A stretch of DNA of 5,392 nucleotides from contig DPMC01000019.1 in assembly GCA_003541675.1 (NCBI GenBank), forward strand, positions 1-5,392, in the 5' to 3' direction. The notes under the pieces are model-generated. The model did no database searches. It was not told where the DNA came from and worked only from the letters and a program-made list of their open reading frames with translations. This DNA is from Acidimicrobiaceae bacterium. Its GTDB lineage: Bacteria; Actinomycetota; Acidimicrobiia; Acidimicrobiales; MedAcidi-G1. A program made the position numbers and the translations under genes. This document shows positions 4,851-5,392 of this stretch, piece after piece. How positions within the stretch are numbered: position 1 is the first letter of the stretch; each line of letters begins with the position of its first letter.

Positions 4851-5386
4851 CCGTGTTGACCGCGACCAAGCCATCTCCGACCGGACGAGCCAAAATGGCC
4901 CTCCGGATCTTCCTGACCGTCCTCGTGGTGGCCATGGGCGTCCTCTGGTTCTACGCCTTCTTCCTCGCCCCATCGGGCAACCCCGACCGGATGGAAGACC
5001 GGTCCTGGCCGGAGACCGCTCAGGTGCTCTGTCTAGATGCCCACGTCGATCTAGCCCTCCTCCCCACCGCCCGTCAGGCCGACACCCCGGCGGAGCGGGC
5101 CGGCGATCTCGACGAGGCCACGGTGATCGTCCGGCGACTGGTCGACGACCTCGGTCGGATCCCCGGCGGCACGGCCCACGACCGATCACTGGTCGCACTG
5201 TGGTTGGCCGACTGGGAGATCTACCTCATTGACCGGGTCAACCACGCCGAGCGACTCCGAACAGAGGGAGATGTGAAACCCCTGCTTACCGCCCTCCCCA
5301 GTGGCGCGGGCAGCGTGCTGGAACGTATGAACGGTTTCGCCCGGGCGAACGACTTCGAGGCCTGCCTCGACCCCGGAGACATGTAG
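4847..5386 (+). CDS. Single-pass membrane protein of unknown function
   Basis: I do not recognise this 179-aa product. It has a 16-residue polar basic N-terminus (K8, R14, K16), one hydrophobic segment (about 19-41, containing WFYAFFLAP) and an acidic extracytoplasmic domain of about 135 residues. That domain looks helical, with aromatic-rich DWEIYLIDRV at 122-131. It has exactly two cysteines, C62 and C173, each in a C-L-D context near the two ends of the domain, so a disulfide is plausible. The GTG start at 4847 was chosen because it overlaps the PBP stop as GTGA, the usual sign of translational coupling. GTG 4853 and ATG 4895 (M17, just before the membrane segment) are alternatives. There is no clear Shine-Dalgarno. 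By position it may be a partner or regulator of the PBP, but that is inference. A complete stop (TAG) lies 6 nt before the window ends. Confidence 0.85.
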   Translation: MTVLTATKPSPTGRAKMALRIFLTVLVVAMGVLWFYAFFLAPSGNPDRMEDRSWPETAQVLCLDAHVDLALLPTARQADTPAERAGDLDEATVIVRRLVDDLGRIPGGTAHDRSLVALWLADWEIYLIDRVNHAERLRTEGDVKPLLTALPSGAGSVLERMNGFARANDFEACLDPGDM

Positions 5387-5390
5387 GGAG
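5385..5390 (+). promoter_or_regulatory. Possible Shine-Dalgarno for a gene beyond the edge
   Basis: AGGGAG overlaps the stop codon of the small membrane protein gene and lies at the very edge of the window. It would be a reasonable ribosome-binding site for a third gene of the same operon, but no start codon is inside the window to confirm it. Confidence 0.2.
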
Positions 5391-5392
5391 AC

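Noticed and set aside
3264..5198. 644-codon open frame on the minus strand
   Set aside because: Its codons lie exactly opposite the PBP codons. It stays open because TTA, CTA and TCA codons are rare in this GC-rich gene. The translation is rich in Arg, Gly and Pro, and I recognise no family motif.
4895..5386. Shorter ATG start (M17) for the small membrane protein
   Set aside because: It would remove the basic N-terminus and the overlap with the PBP stop. The GTG at 4847 gives a GTGA overlap and a better inside-positive topology, though the ATG is not excluded.

Overview
The window is GC-rich, and its antisense frames stay open for long stretches. It looks like a chromosomal housekeeping segment of a monoderm, high-GC actinobacterium. 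The 5' end of a 16S rRNA gene with an actinobacterial-type sequence, a class A penicillin-binding protein with two C-terminal PASTA domains, and a typical bacterial tyrosyl-tRNA synthetase all fit this. I lean towards the class Acidimicrobiia (possibly an uncultured aquatic lineage), from the general feel of the 16S start and the protein sequences. That placement is inference and was not tested.

Layout. Positions 1-120 (minus strand) are the first ~120 nt of a 16S rRNA gene that runs off the left edge. Positions 121-686 hold no gene. They are the promoter and leader region of that rRNA operon, read on the minus strand. In transcript order there are two similar tandem promoter candidates (570-598 and 512-540), a boxB-like hairpin (391-408), a good boxA antitermination motif (367-387), a long hairpin (310-344), and three hairpins capped by C(UUCG)G tetraloops (249-272, 169-192, 128-152) with a possible pseudoknot around the middle one. 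Positions 687-2009 (minus strand) are tyrS, upstream of and co-directional with the rRNA operon. Positions 2010-2138 are a divergent intergenic region rich in short palindromes. Both flanking genes lack a convincing Shine-Dalgarno, and each has a CA(T/G)ACT hexamer exactly 6 nt before its ATG, so both may be transcribed leaderless.

Positions 2139-4850 (plus strand) are a 903-aa bifunctional peptidoglycan synthase (GT51 glycosyltransferase, transpeptidase, two PASTA domains). All main catalytic motifs are intact. It has two oddities: a lipobox-like cysteine at the N-terminus and a ~100-residue insertion between the SxxK and SxN motifs. Its stop overlaps, as GTGA, the start of a 179-aa single-pass membrane protein of unknown function (4847-5386), which suggests translational coupling and a shared role in the cell envelope.

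I found no mobile element, CRISPR array, phage gene or defence system. The points most worth a second look are the transpeptidase insertion, the coupled small membrane protein, the structured rRNA leader and the mirrored leaderless-type starts.
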